Shown: in pieces, positions 1-8,605 of the stretch
How positions within the stretch are numbered: the stretch's first letter is position 1
How the letters are laid out: the number at the start of each line of letters is the position of its first letter
NCBI GenBank assembly: GCA_036403515.1
Contig: DASWQV010000093.1
Span: 34,604 to 98,603 of the forward strand
DNA length: 64,000 nt
Direction of reading: 5' to 3'
Origin: VRUE01 sp036403515
Lineage (GTDB): Bacteria > Actinomycetota > Thermoleophilia > Solirubrobacterales > 70-9
Notes under the pieces: model-generated
The model's database searches: none
What the model saw: only the letters and a program-made list of their open reading frames with translations
Told to the model about the DNA's origin: nothing
Translations under genes and position numbers: made by a program

Positions 1-1
1 C

Positions 2-934
2 AACGACCGGATCAACTCGCTGCTGACCCAGGCCAATCTGGTGATCGCGAGGCGGATCGCGAGCGAAGGGGGGAAATTCCTCAACCTCGTCCTCGACGGC
101 GGTCAGTTCACCGTGATCGGCCAGACGATCCAGATCCTCGGTCTGCGCAACTCCGCCCGCATCCTTCAGGCACTGCGACCGGCGCTGCCCCCCGGTCCGC
201 TGCGCGACTCGATCGACCAGGTGATCCAGTTCACCACGCTCGCCCGCAGCAACCTCGGCACGGCCGGGCCGCTGCTCACTCGCCTAACGCAACCGATTGC
301 CGTCGACAAGGAGGTGGTCAATGCCTCCACCCCGCCGCTCGAAGTCTTCGCGATCGCCGTCGCCGCCACCTTCACGCTCGCCTTCGTCACCGTCCTGCTC
401 GTCGCCGGCTCGCTCGCGCTCGAGCGGGAGGAGAACGCCTTCCCGCGCCTCACGCGAGGGCTCGTCTCGCGCTCTGCCCTGCTGACCGAGAAGGTCGCGC
501 TCGGAGTGGCCGTCGGGCTGGTCGTGACGCTGCTGATGCTGGCCGGCCTGGCGCTCTTCGTTCCCCTGCACTGGGGCCGCGTCGGCCTTTGGCTGGCGGC
601 GATCGTCGCCGGCGGGGCGGCGCTCGGGGCGGCCGGGGCGGCGCTCGGGGCGGCGGCCCGGGAGGTCCGTGCGGTCTCCCTGCTTGCCTTTATGGTGACT
701 CTGCCGATCGCCTTCCTCTCGCTGATCCCATCCGGCACGGTCGGGCCCGGCCTCTACGACGCGATCAAGCTGATCACCGCCCTCTTTCCCTTCAAGCCGG
801 CGCTGCAGGCGATGACCGGCGCCCTTGATCCGGGCGGTCCGAGCATTGCGGCTGCACTCGGCCACTTGGCGATCCTGATCGTCGCCTACGGATTGCTGGC
901 GCGCTTCGCCCTGCGCCGCTTTGCTTCCGTCTAA
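2..934 (+). CDS. ABC-2 type transporter permease (5' end cut off)
   Basis: Integral membrane subunit of an ABC exporter, probably of the ABC-2 class. The reading frame is open from the first base of the window, so the N-terminus is missing. About 310 residues are visible: a long extracytoplasmic segment, then about six hydrophobic segments in the C-terminal 200 residues (for example FAIAVAATFTLAFVTVLLVA and VALGVAVGLVVTLLMLAGLA). This layout fits ABC-2 permeases of the YhaP/NatB kind with a large loop after the first helix. The cognate ATPase is not in the window and may lie upstream. Its stop overlaps the stop of the convergent gene by 3 bases. The substrate cannot be inferred. Confidence 0.65.
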   Translation, partial: NDRINSLLTQANLVIARRIASEGGKFLNLVLDGGQFTVIGQTIQILGLRNSARILQALRPALPPGPLRDSIDQVIQFTTLARSNLGTAGPLLTRLTQPIAVDKEVVNASTPPLEVFAIAVAATFTLAFVTVLLVAGSLALEREENAFPRLTRGLVSRSALLTEKVALGVAVGLVVTLLMLAGLALFVPLHWGRVGLWLAAIVAGGAALGAAGAALGAAAREVRAVSLLAFMVTLPIAFLSLIPSGTVGPGLYDAIKLITALFPFKPALQAMTGALDPGGPSIAAALGHLAILIVAYGLLARFALRRFASV

Positions 935-1620
935 GACAACGCCGGCTGCCGGCGGGCCAGGGCCGCGGTTCGCGCTTCGGCGAGGGCCGGATCGGTGACG
1001 TTGCCGAGGACGAAGCCCTCGATGCTTTCCCCTGGGCAGAGCGAGTCCCTGACGTACTCCTGCACCTGCGGCTCGCTCATCTCGGCGAAGTTGCGGCCGG
1101 TCGACTGCACCGCCGCCAAGGCGACCTCGGAGCCATCGATCAGCAGGCAGCCGTGGCGGCTGATGTAGGCGGAAAGCTCACCGACCAGCTCGCCGCCATC
1201 GAGGCGGCAATCGACCGACGCGAGCAGTGTCGGCTCGTAGTTGGGCTCAGTCGCGGTGACGAGTGCCAACTGCTCCTTCGTCACGTGAACGACATGGACC
1301 CGGGCCACCGTGCCCGGGCAGTGCTGGAGAGTCGCCGGAACTGACCCGTACGGCGAGATATGGGCCGAGTAGACGACGTCGAAGTCGCGCAGCCAGGCGG
1401 GAACGACGAGGACCGGGTCGGCGCTCAGCGCAAGCTTGTGGGCAAGCGCCTTGGGCGCGGCGTTCGAGCCGTAAGCGAGCAGGCACAGCCGCTCTTCCCA
1501 GTCGACATCGACCTCGGCCGGGTCAAAGGTGCCGTGACCGAACTGGACGAAGGAATGCGCGGGCACCGGGTACGGGTAGCCCATTGCACGCTTGAAAACC
1601 TCACTTCGCTCGTTAGTCAT
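931..1620 (-). CDS. Gamma-glutamylcyclotransferase-like protein
   Basis: A 229-residue soluble protein. The segment LCLLAYGSNAAPKAL (about residues 45-59) resembles the YGSN nucleotide-like loop of the gamma-glutamylcyclotransferase/AIG2 fold. The rest is not a clear family match, so the activity is uncertain. Starts with ATG about 40 bases from the divergent ymdB; a GATATT box about 14 bases upstream of the ATG could be its -10 element. It converges on the ABC permease. No signal peptide or membrane segment is seen. Confidence 0.5.
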   Translation of the reverse strand: MTNERSEVFKRAMGYPYPVPAHSFVQFGHGTFDPAEVDVDWEERLCLLAYGSNAAPKALAHKLALSADPVLVVPAWLRDFDVVYSAHISPYGSVPATLQHCPGTVARVHVVHVTKEQLALVTATEPNYEPTLLASVDCRLDGGELVGELSAYISRHGCLLIDGSEVALAAVQSTGRNFAEMSEPQVQEYVRDSLCPGESIEGFVLGNVTDPALAEARTAALARRQPALS

Positions 1621-1645
1621 CTACGCCTCGGCCCAATATCGCAGA

Positions 1646-1651
1646 TAGGGT
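1646..1651 (+). promoter_or_regulatory. Candidate -10 box of ymdB
   Basis: TAGGGT fits TAnnnT and ends 9 bases before the ATG at 1661, implying a leader of only 2-3 bases. No convincing -35 box was found. Confidence 0.4.
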
Positions 1652-1660
1652 CAGACGACC

Positions 1661-2434
1661 ATGGTGATTCTCTTCATCGGCGATGTCGTCGGCGGGCCGG
1701 GACGGCGCGGACTGCAGGCCGCGATGCCGCAGCTTCGTGAACGCTACGCAGCGGAGCTGGTCATCGTCAACGGTGAGAACTCGGCCGGTGGGATGGGCAT
1801 CACCGAGAAGACCGCCCAGGCCCTCTTCGACGCCGGCGCAGATGTGATCACGACCGGTAACCACGTCTACCGCCACCGCAGCGTCTACAGCTTCCTCAAC
1901 CGCAGCGATCGCGTCGTGCGGCCGGCGAACTATCCGTACGCCAACCCGGGGCGCGGTTACACGGTGGTCGAGAGCGATGGGCGGCGGATTGGCGTGATCA
2001 ACCTCAGCGGCGCGATCGGACTCAAGGTTGCCCGCTCACCGTTTCACGAGGTAGACAACATCCTCGGGAAGATCGAGTGCGACTTCGCGATCGTCGACTT
2101 TCACGCTGAGGTGACCAGCGAGAAGGTGGCGATGGGCTGGCACCTCGACGGACGGGTCGCGGCGGTGCTGGGAACCCACACACATGTGCCGACGGCGGAT
2201 GCTCGGGTGCTGCCACAGGGAACCGCGTTCATCTCCGACGTCGGGATGACGGGGTCGCGGACCAGCGTGCTTGGGGTGAAACCCGAGCTGATCCTCGAGT
2301 CGCTGATCACACAGATGCCGGTTAAGTTCGAGACGGCTGAAGAGGACGTCTGGGTGATGGGTGCGGCGGTCGAGGTGAACGACAAAGGGCTCGCCGACTC
2401 GATTACACCTGTGATGATGCCTGCTCCTACCTGA
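1661..2434 (+). CDS. ymdB: YmdB-family metallophosphoesterase
   Basis: A 257-residue member of the YmdB (TIGR00282) family of dinuclear-metal 2',3'-cyclic-nucleotide phosphodiesterases, linked in Bacillus to RNA decay and biofilm decisions. Visible metal ligands are D8 (FIGDVVG), E39-N40 (NGENSAGG), N67-H68 (TGNH), the histidine of VDFHAE and the GTHTHVPTAD motif. The length is typical. In many genomes ymdB follows rny, but no rny is seen here. A TAGGGT box ends 9 bases before the ATG, so the leader is very short or absent. Its end overlaps the end of the convergent glycosyltransferase gene by 8 bases. Confidence 0.9.
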   Translation: MVILFIGDVVGGPGRRGLQAAMPQLRERYAAELVIVNGENSAGGMGITEKTAQALFDAGADVITTGNHVYRHRSVYSFLNRSDRVVRPANYPYANPGRGYTVVESDGRRIGVINLSGAIGLKVARSPFHEVDNILGKIECDFAIVDFHAEVTSEKVAMGWHLDGRVAAVLGTHTHVPTADARVLPQGTAFISDVGMTGSRTSVLGVKPELILESLITQMPVKFETAEEDVWVMGAAVEVNDKGLADSITPVMMPAPT

Positions 2435-4154
2435 GCTCGTAGCCGGGTGGGGGTTCGGGTACCGCTCCCCGCTCAACTTTTTCGGTGGAGAGTTGCAGGC
2501 TGGCAGTTGGCGGATCGCCGAAAAAGTACAAGCCGCGGGGAACGGTACCCGAACCCCTTTCCAGGGACGCCATTGCTACGAGTAGGAGTGGGTAGAACCA
2601 CACTATGTATAGGTAGAACCAGTGATGCATTGTCACCTGCACGCCGATCAGGAGGGCCGCGCCCAAGGCAGCCACTTGGAAGAGCTTCTTCTCCTTGGGG
2701 CGGAAGGCGAAGAGCAGGGCCAGGGCGGCGATCGCGATCCCGATCGCGATGCGCAAGGGCTCTAGCCAAGCTACCTGTCCCCAGATGCTGAATGGTGAAT
2801 CTCTTCCCGCTTGGTAGGCGATCGTGCGGTCGTAGACCGTATGCAGGCCAGGATCTATCGCGGACCAGAGCAGCAGAGCGAACGCTGTGAGTGCAAAGCC
2901 GATCGCAAACTTCACTCCCGCGGGTGGCGCCGTAGGGGGAACCGCCCCTGAGGACGCTTTAGCGACCGGAAGGGGTGGTGGGTCCCCTGCGGCGACGGGA
3001 CCCGCGGGCCTATACGTCGCGAGCATCGGAAGCAGTACCGCCGGTGCGAACTTTGCGAGTGTCGCCAGACCTGCCATCACCCCTCGCGCAAGGGGTCGTG
3101 CCAAGACCAGCAGTGTCGCAACCAGCAGCAGCGCCACCAGGGTGTCGTTCGAGTTGGAGAGCAGTGCGAACGCGGTGTAGGGGTATGCCGCCCAGCCGAA
3201 GGCGAGGGTCGCCGCGAGCTTGTTGCCCTCTGGCCCGGGGCGGATTCGGCGGCCCAGGAAGATCAGGAGGGCGAAGGTGGCCAGATCGAAGAAGACCGCC
3301 GCGGCGTGGGCCGCCGGAAGGTCGCTCCAAGTGCCCGACCAGGGCCAGATCCGCTCGAAGGGCACGTAGGCGAAGTAGTTGACCGGGCCGTAGGTGTCAC
3401 CTTGGGAGACGTCTTTGGGGAAGTTGCCGTAGATCGGTTCGCCGTGGGCGATTCGGTCGGCTCCGACCACGCCCGCGTAGCCGACGTCGATCGCGCCCGA
3501 GTCGGCCATGTTGAGCCCAACGCGAAAGCCAACCAGGAAGAGAGCGGCGACGAGCAGCCAGGCCGCGGGCCATGACGGTCGGATTCCCTCCCCTCTCCCC
3601 CGCAGCCCGATCCACAGCGCCCGGGCGAACAGGTAGACGAGCGGGACGTACTGGAGCGGCACCGAGACACCGATTTCGGCTCGATTGAAGAAGAAGTTGG
3701 AGGCGCCGAAGCCGAGCAGGACGAGGAGGTCGAGGTTTGCGACCCGCCAGCGTCGGCGCCAGTCGATCAGGCCGAGCAGGAAGATCGCGCAGAGGGGCAG
3801 GAAGACGTAAGGGGCATTGAGCTTGTGGCCAAAAGCGCCGGAGTAACCCCGCGCCATCTTCCAAGCGACCTGGTAGCCGGTCCACGACTCGCGGACCAGC
3901 CCGCTGGTCGGATCGACGATGACCAGCGCGACCTCCTTGCCGTCGGCGAAATACGCGACCTCCCAATTGCCGTCGACCCTGCGCGCGCTGTGGGCCAGCT
4001 CACCATTCTCCTCGCGCTCCTTGGCGACGTTCTGGTCGTTGTCGGCCGCCCATGTGGCTTCGGTAGCTCCCACTTGCGCCCGGGCGGCGGCTGGCATTGC
4101 AAGCGCCACGAGGATCAGGATGGACAGCGCGACTGCTGCCCCTCGACCCCTCAT
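2427..4154 (-). CDS. GT87-like polytopic membrane glycosyltransferase
   Basis: Predicted 575-residue membrane enzyme of the GT-C fold, most like GT87/DUF2029 polyprenyl-phosphate-mannose-dependent transferases. It has a signal-like N-terminus (MRGRGAAVALSILILVALAM), a roughly 70-residue extracytoplasmic domain with a PepSY-like look (WEVAYFADGKEVALVIVD), then about ten membrane segments. ATG at 4154 is chosen because it overlaps the TGA of the upstream gene (ATGA), implying translational coupling. Two proline-rich inserts are foreign: an internal one from palindrome D1 (2917-3008), and a C-terminal one from palindrome A1 (2450-2557), which encodes about the last 40 residues including GLYFFGDPP and EKVERGAVPEPPPGYELR. 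The native protein probably ended near MASLERG. Confidence 0.65.
   Translation of the reverse strand: MRGRGAAVALSILILVALAMPAAARAQVGATEATWAADNDQNVAKEREENGELAHSARRVDGNWEVAYFADGKEVALVIVDPTSGLVRESWTGYQVAWKMARGYSGAFGHKLNAPYVFLPLCAIFLLGLIDWRRRWRVANLDLLVLLGFGASNFFFNRAEIGVSVPLQYVPLVYLFARALWIGLRGRGEGIRPSWPAAWLLVAALFLVGFRVGLNMADSGAIDVGYAGVVGADRIAHGEPIYGNFPKDVSQGDTYGPVNYFAYVPFERIWPWSGTWSDLPAAHAAAVFFDLATFALLIFLGRRIRPGPEGNKLAATLAFGWAAYPYTAFALLSNSNDTLVALLLVATLLVLARPLARGVMAGLATLAKFAPAVLLPMLATYRPAGPVAAGDPPPLPVAKASSGAVPPTAPPAGVKFAIGFALTAFALLLWSAIDPGLHTVYDRTIAYQAGRDSPFSIWGQVAWLEPLRIAIGIAIAALALLFAFRPKEKKLFQVAALGAALLIGVQVTMHHWFYLYIVWFYPLLLVAMASLERGSGTVPRGLYFFGDPPTASLQLSTEKVERGAVPEPPPGYELR
2450..2557. repeat. Palindromic element A1
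   Basis: A 108-bp inverted structure. The outer arms GGGGTTCGGGTACCG (2450-2464) and their exact reverse complement (2543-2557) match over 15 bp. The inner core has the family-A signature: CAACTTTTTCGG on the left and CCGAAAAAGTACAAG on the right. The core is shared with A2-A4; the arms are unique to this copy. It lies 15 bp behind the ymdB stop and is read as C-terminal codons of the convergent glycosyltransferase. Confidence 0.8.
2917..3008. repeat. Palindromic element D1, in frame inside a gene
   Basis: Imperfect inverted arms of 27-29 bp (2917-2943 and 2980-3008, both ending in CCCGCGGG) enclose a 36-bp core containing GAGGACG. The outer part (GGGTGGCG on the left, CGACGGGACCCGCG on the right) recurs in D2 at 46484-46569. 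In the glycosyltransferase it encodes a proline/alanine/glycine-rich loop (near PVAAGDPPPLPVAKASS) between two membrane helices. Confidence 0.6.
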
Positions 4155-5677
4155 TCCAGGCCGAAATGCCCGAGCACCGCCGGCACGACATCGCGCAGCG
4201 TCCATTGCTCGCGCTGCTCTGGGCCGTCGGGGCCGCAGCCGACGAACAGCATCGGTCCCAGCGAATCCCCGGCGTGCAGCGCTCCGTGGCTGCCGCCGCC
4301 GGCATGGGTGACTCCGCCCCAGTCGACGACCTCGAAGCCGGGCTCCAGTGAGAGCAGGAAGTCGCCGGCGTTGGGTGCGCTCAGCGCCGACCAGACCCGA
4401 GCGAGCGGGTCCGGGTACGTGTCGCTGCGTAGCCGGCCGTCGTCGACGCTCGCCTCCAATGCGCCGAGGTCGCCGTCGACGTGCCAGTTCGCGTCGCGCA
4501 GGTCGGCCACCTCGCCGCCGGGACAGAAGCGCAGCTGCCGCTCGCCCCGTTCGACCACGGCGATCGTCCCCGGCCCCGGAGCGCTCGGGTCGGGTCGTCG
4601 CAGTGGGCCGCCTTCGGCGGCCTCGAGGCGACAGACGAGGTCGACTCCCTCAATCGTGCTGAGGGCCTCGCGGACCGCGTCGGGATCGGCGCGCTCTCTC
4701 TCGCCGGGCAGCAGGTAGACGTGGGCCGCTCGGCCCGTCGGGCTGACCGCGAGCTGGGCCAGCTCCGGCCGCGAATCCGAGGGCTGCAGAACCGACCAGT
4801 TGCGCGCGAGCAGCTCGGCGAGAGGAAGGCCCCGATGCACCGGCGTCTGCGCATGATCGGCAATCAGGATCACCGCGTAGCGCTCGAGGAAGTCGTCGAT
4901 ACCGCCTGCGGCCTCGACGACTTTGGCGAAGCAGTGGTCGGCCTTGGCGATCGACTCGGTGCTCGCCTCCGGCCCGTAGCGATGCGAGTAGTTGTCGTTG
5001 TCGGGAAGGGAGAAGAGCAGAAAGTCGAAGCCGTCGTCCTTGACCAGCTCGGCGGCGCAGCACGCCGAGTAGCCGTCGCGGCTGCCGGGGATCGAGGTCG
5101 ATTTGCAGGGAACCTCCCGGCTGGCGTAGAGATCGCCGTAAAAGAGCTCGGCCGGGCCCCAGGTGTGGTGTCGGAACTTGAGCCGAGTGGCGTCGACCGC
5201 TCGCCGCAGCAGCCCCTCGAGTGAGACCTGATGGCGATGCCGGCCGCGATAGATCAGAAAGGGCGTGCAGGCTGTGCGCAGGCCCGCATCGTCGAGCTGC
5301 TCAAAGGCGGTTTCCAGCGCCGGGTTCAGATGGGCCAGGTTCATGTTGTAGACGAGGTCGTAGAGGGTGCGAAAGACGCCGAAGGCACGGCTCGCCTCCA
5401 AGGAGGAGCCGTATTCGACGTAGCGGCGCTCGAGCCGGTGATACCAGTTCATGCCGCTGATCCAGTGCCCGTCCGCGCCTGCTCCGGTCACCATCTCGGC
5501 CGAGGCGACCGGGGTGACGGAGGGGAAGCTGGAGACGCAGTCGGGAATCAGCACACCGCGCTCGATCAGCTCACCGAAAGTCGGCGCCTTTCCTTCGTCG
5601 ACGGCGCGCAGCAGCATGTCGGTGCGCAGCGAGTCGACGTAAGTGAGGATCAGCTTCTTGGTCGGCACAGTCGCCAA
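4151..5677 (-). CDS. Type I phosphodiesterase/nucleotide pyrophosphatase family protein
   Basis: A 508-residue enzyme of the alkaline-phosphatase superfamily. Motifs seen: N-terminal LTYVDSLRTDML (first metal aspartate), SSFPSVTPVASAEM containing the likely nucleophile threonine/serine, DNDNYSHRYGPEA and VILIADHAQTPVH supplying further metal ligands. It probably hydrolyses a phosphodiester or phosphomonoester; the substrate is unknown. The start is TTG at 5677. It is translationally coupled to the downstream glycosyltransferase (ATGA overlap), which hints at a shared lipid or polyprenyl-phosphate substrate. No signal peptide is obvious. Confidence 0.75.
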   Translation of the reverse strand: MATVPTKKLILTYVDSLRTDMLLRAVDEGKAPTFGELIERGVLIPDCVSSFPSVTPVASAEMVTGAGADGHWISGMNWYHRLERRYVEYGSSLEASRAFGVFRTLYDLVYNMNLAHLNPALETAFEQLDDAGLRTACTPFLIYRGRHRHQVSLEGLLRRAVDATRLKFRHHTWGPAELFYGDLYASREVPCKSTSIPGSRDGYSACCAAELVKDDGFDFLLFSLPDNDNYSHRYGPEASTESIAKADHCFAKVVEAAGGIDDFLERYAVILIADHAQTPVHRGLPLAELLARNWSVLQPSDSRPELAQLAVSPTGRAAHVYLLPGERERADPDAVREALSTIEGVDLVCRLEAAEGGPLRRPDPSAPGPGTIAVVERGERQLRFCPGGEVADLRDANWHVDGDLGALEASVDDGRLRSDTYPDPLARVWSALSAPNAGDFLLSLEPGFEVVDWGGVTHAGGGSHGALHAGDSLGPMLFVGCGPDGPEQREQWTLRDVVPAVLGHFGLE

Positions 5678-5704
5678 TCATCCCCGACCGTGACCGGCGG
5701 CTCG

Positions 5705-5819
5705 GAGCCAGCCCCGGGCAGGGGTTCCACTTAACTTTTTCGGTGCTGACGCAGCTGCTTGCGCCGCAGGCGGCCGCCGAAAAAGTACAAGACGTTCCAC
5801 CCCTGCCCGGGGCTGGCTC
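5705..5819. repeat. Palindromic element A2
   Basis: A 115-bp element with perfect 21-bp arms (GAGCCAGCCCCGGGCAGGGG plus T at 5705-5725; its complement at 5799-5819). The family-A core is CCACTTAACTTTTTCGG...CCGAAAAAGTACAAGACGTTCC. The right arm ends on the stop codon (5819-5821) of the adjacent minus-strand membrane-protein gene. No U-tract follows the arms, so it is not a textbook intrinsic terminator. Confidence 0.85.
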
Positions 5820-6253
5820 TAGCGCAGGACTCGTAGGCCGGCGTGCTTGCGCTGAGCGCGGCGGCGTCGGGAGATTCCGAGCCAAGCAAGCGCTGCCACG
5901 ACGAGCAGCACGGCCGGCGAGATCAAGATCGTGATCGCGACGACGATCAGGGCGATCAACGAGACGAGGAAGCCGAGGGCGCCGCTGCCGCTGCCCTCGC
6001 GGCGCCCGGCTGAGCTGACCACGTCGCTGGCGACAAGGCAGGCGACGACCGCGCCGATGAGAGAGAAGATGGCGCCTGCGGCGGAGTTGACGTCGGCGCT
6101 GCCCGAAAGTAGGAAGCCGACGATTAGCGCAATCACTCCGGCCAAAATCGTCATCCGGCCGCGGGCTGAGCCGTGCGTGCCGGTGGCGCCGGCAAGCATT
6201 CCGATCGCGATGCCGACGCCGAGCTCGAGGCAGATGCCGGAGAAGGATCCCAT
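5819..6253 (-). CDS. Small polytopic membrane protein of unknown function
   Basis: A 144-residue protein with about five hydrophobic segments (ICLELGVGIAIGMLAGATG, ILAGVIALIVGFLLSG, AGAIFSLIGAVVACLVASDV, LGFLVSLIALIVVAITIL, PAVLLVVAALAWLGI) and a basic C-terminus. The transglycosylase-associated/GlsB-YeaQ family is a possibility but is not established. ATG at 6253 is preferred over an upstream start at 6310 because a TAGGTT box lies exactly 7 bases upstream, and because 6310 would overlap the divergent aminotransferase start. Element A2 abuts its stop codon. Confidence 0.6.
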   Translation of the reverse strand: MGSFSGICLELGVGIAIGMLAGATGTHGSARGRMTILAGVIALIVGFLLSGSADVNSAAGAIFSLIGAVVACLVASDVVSSAGRREGSGSGALGFLVSLIALIVVAITILISPAVLLVVAALAWLGISRRRRAQRKHAGLRVLR

Positions 6254-6260
6254 GCCCGAA

Positions 6261-6266
6261 AACCTA
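6261..6266 (-). promoter_or_regulatory. Candidate -10 box for a leaderless membrane-protein gene
   Basis: On the minus strand TAGGTT is followed by 7 bases and then the ATG at 6253, the spacing expected when transcription starts at the A of the start codon. Confidence 0.4.
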
Positions 6267-6308
6267 GCTCCCCCGGCGGGTCGGTGCCGATCCGCCACAC
6301 TATCCCCC

Positions 6309-7676
6309 ATGCCCGAGCCGCCCCACCGGCGTCGCGCCCACGCCCGCAGCAGCGATCTGGAGCGCTATGCCGGCCTCTTCGCCGAGCGAACCAAGGTGAT
6401 GCGCTCTTCGGCGATGCGTGATCTGATGGCAATCACGGCGCGGCCAGACGTGATCTCCCTTGCCGGCGGCCTGCCCGACACCTCGACCTTCCCGCCGAAG
6501 GCATTCGCGGCGCAGATGACCCGGATCGCCCAGGAGTCGGCGGCCGAGGCGCTGCAGTACGGCCCGACCGAGGGCTTCCGCGAGACCGTCGACTGCATCG
6601 TCGAGGTGATGGGCGCTGAGGGGATGCTGCCCGACCCCGATGACGTGATCGTCACCACCGGCGGGCAGCAGGCGATCGACCTGATCTGCAAGGCGCTGGT
6701 CGATCCTGGCGACGCGGTGATCTGCGAGGCCCCGACCTATCCCGGCGCCATCCCGGTCTTCTGCAGCTACCAGGCCGACACGATCCAGATCGAGTGCGAC
6801 GGCGATGGGATGCGAATAGACGAGCTGGAGGCGGCGCTGGAGCGGCTCGACAGCGAAGGGCGCCGCCCGAAGTTCGTCTATTCAGTGCCGACCTTCCAGA
6901 ATCCGGCGGGGGTGACGATGTCGCTCGAGCGGCGGCGGCGGCTGGTCGAGCTGGCGCGCTCCCGCGAGTTGCTCGTGGTCGAGGACAACCCGTACGGCCT
7001 GCTGCGCTTCGGGGGCGATGCCCTGCCGCCCCTCTACCAGCTGGACGGTGGCGACTTCGTGATCTACGTCGGCACCCTCTCGAAGATCCTCTCCCCTGGG
7101 ATCCGCCTCGGTTGGGCGGTGACGCCCCCGCCGGTCATGGAGAAGGTGGTGCTCGGCAAGCAAGCCGCGGATCTATGCACGTCGACGCTGACGCAATACT
7201 TCGTCCGCGAGTACTTCGGCGAAGGGAACTGGCGCCAGTACGTCGAGAGCCTGGTCGGGATCTACCGCGGCCGGCGCGATGCGATGGTGGAGGCGCTCGA
7301 GCGCTACTTCCCTGCGCAGGCGACCTGGACTGAGCCTGACGGCGGTCTCTTCATCTGGGCGACCCTCCCCTCCTACATCGATACCAGCGACCTGCTGGCC
7401 AAGGCGCTGCGCGAGAACGTCGCCTTCGTGCCGGGCCAGGCCGCCTACGTCGACGGGCGCGGTCGCAACTCAATGCGGCTCAACTTCTCATCGGGCAGCG
7501 TGGAGGAGATCCGCGAGGGCATTCGCCGGATCGGCAAGACGATCGCCGAGCAGGTGGAGCTCTACAGCGCATTGACGGGACAGCAGCCGGAACCGCCGGT
7601 GGCGGCGCAGCGACGGAAGTCAGTCGAGGCGGAGAATGTTCTGCCCTTTCGCAAGGCCGGCGAGGGCGGGGCGTGA
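6309..7676 (+). CDS. PLP-dependent aminotransferase, class I (LysN/Aro8/MocR-like)
   Basis: A 455-residue fold-type I aminotransferase resembling 2-aminoadipate and aromatic aminotransferases. The Schiff-base lysine is in GTLSKILSPGIRLGW (about residue 259); other landmarks are ISLAGGLPDTSTFPP, QQAIDLICK, SVPTFQNPAGVTMS and VVEDNPYG. No winged-helix domain precedes it, so it is an enzyme rather than a MocR regulator. ATG at 6309 is chosen because upstream frame continuation has shadow-like composition and the divergent gene lies there. Its TGA overlaps the GTG of the following Ddl-type ligase, indicating a two-gene operon that may make and then ligate an amino acid. Confidence 0.85.
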   Translation: MPEPPHRRRAHARSSDLERYAGLFAERTKVMRSSAMRDLMAITARPDVISLAGGLPDTSTFPPKAFAAQMTRIAQESAAEALQYGPTEGFRETVDCIVEVMGAEGMLPDPDDVIVTTGGQQAIDLICKALVDPGDAVICEAPTYPGAIPVFCSYQADTIQIECDGDGMRIDELEAALERLDSEGRRPKFVYSVPTFQNPAGVTMSLERRRRLVELARSRELLVVEDNPYGLLRFGGDALPPLYQLDGGDFVIYVGTLSKILSPGIRLGWAVTPPPVMEKVVLGKQAADLCTSTLTQYFVREYFGEGNWRQYVESLVGIYRGRRDAMVEALERYFPAQATWTEPDGGLFIWATLPSYIDTSDLLAKALRENVAFVPGQAAYVDGRGRNSMRLNFSSGSVEEIREGIRRIGKTIAEQVELYSALTGQQPEPPVAAQRRKSVEAENVLPFRKAGEGGA

Positions 7677-8605
7677 AGGTCGCGGTGCTCAAAGGCGGCC
7701 GCTCGCTGGAGCGGGGGATCTCGCTGCGATCCGGCGCACGGGTCGAAGATGCGCTGGGACGCCTCGGCCACGAAGTGCTCCCGCTCGAGGCCGACGGCGA
7801 CATGGTCAAGCGGCTGACGGATGGCGCGCCCGACGTCGCCTTCGTCGCCATGCACGGGATGGGCGGTGAGGACGGCACGGCGCAGGAGCTGCTCGAAATC
7901 CTCGGCATTCCCTTCACGGGACCCGGCGTAGCCGCCTGCGTCCGCTGCATCGACAAGGTGCTCGCCAAGCACGAGCTGCGCTCGGCCGGGGTTCCCACCC
8001 CCGACTGGTTTGCCTTCAATGAGACGGCCTTTCGCGAGCTCGGCGCCGCCGATGCGCTCGGCAGCCTCGAGGAGCGGCTCGGCTTCCCCCTCGTGGTCAA
8101 GCCCAGTCGCGGCGGTTCCGCCCTGGGCGTCAAGTTCGCCGAGAGCTGGTTCGACGTGCCGGAGGCGCTGGTATCAGCCTTCAGCTACGACGACCGGGTC
8201 CTGCTCGAGCGCTTCGTCGATGGGCGTGAGCTTGCTGTCAGCGTGCTCGGTGGCGAGCCGCTTCCCACGGTCGAGGCAATCCCGAATTCGGGACACGGCT
8301 ACGACTTCGAAGCCCGATACGAGATCGGCCGCACCTCGTTTGTCTGCCCGGCCCAGCTGAGCAGCGAGGAGACCGCCGGCGTGTCGGAGATCGCCCTGGC
8401 CGCTTACGACGCTCTCGGCTGCTCGGGCTTCTCCCGGGTCGACCTGATCCTCGGCGCCGACGGTCCCCAGGTGCTCGAGGTCAACGCGATTCCCGGCCTC
8501 ACCGATACCAGCCTGCTGCCCCAGGCCGCCGAGGCGGCGGGGATGTCCTTCGAGCAACTGGTCGAGAAGATCCTCGACCTGGCGCTGACCCCGGTCCGCG
8601 CCTAA
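7673..8605 (+). CDS. D-alanine--D-alanine ligase-type ATP-grasp enzyme (paralogue 1)
   Basis: A 310-residue ATP-grasp ligase with the Ddl plan: GGRSLERGISLRSG (catalytic Glu), HGMGGEDGTAQ, KPSRGGSALGV (ATP loop), HGYDFEARY (Tyr216 equivalent) and the metal site EVNAIPGLTDTSLLPQ. A second Ddl lies at 35342-36307, which has the more canonical SSEHDVSLRSG and YDYATKY motifs. This copy has F and R where Ddl usually has Y and K in the lid segment, so its C-terminal substrate may differ from D-Ala. It starts with GTG overlapping the aminotransferase stop by 4 bases. Its stop overlaps the convergent BFN gene. Confidence 0.8.
   Translation: MKVAVLKGGRSLERGISLRSGARVEDALGRLGHEVLPLEADGDMVKRLTDGAPDVAFVAMHGMGGEDGTAQELLEILGIPFTGPGVAACVRCIDKVLAKHELRSAGVPTPDWFAFNETAFRELGAADALGSLEERLGFPLVVKPSRGGSALGVKFAESWFDVPEALVSAFSYDDRVLLERFVDGRELAVSVLGGEPLPTVEAIPNSGHGYDFEARYEIGRTSFVCPAQLSSEETAGVSEIALAAYDALGCSGFSRVDLILGADGPQVLEVNAIPGLTDTSLLPQAAEAAGMSFEQLVEKILDLALTPVRA

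Noticed and set aside
5705..5819. Reading the A and B elements as ordinary Rho-independent terminators
   Set aside because: The stems are very long, cores are conserved between loci, and no U-run follows the stem. A conventional terminator in this genome (18007-18048) looks different. A termination role is still possible.
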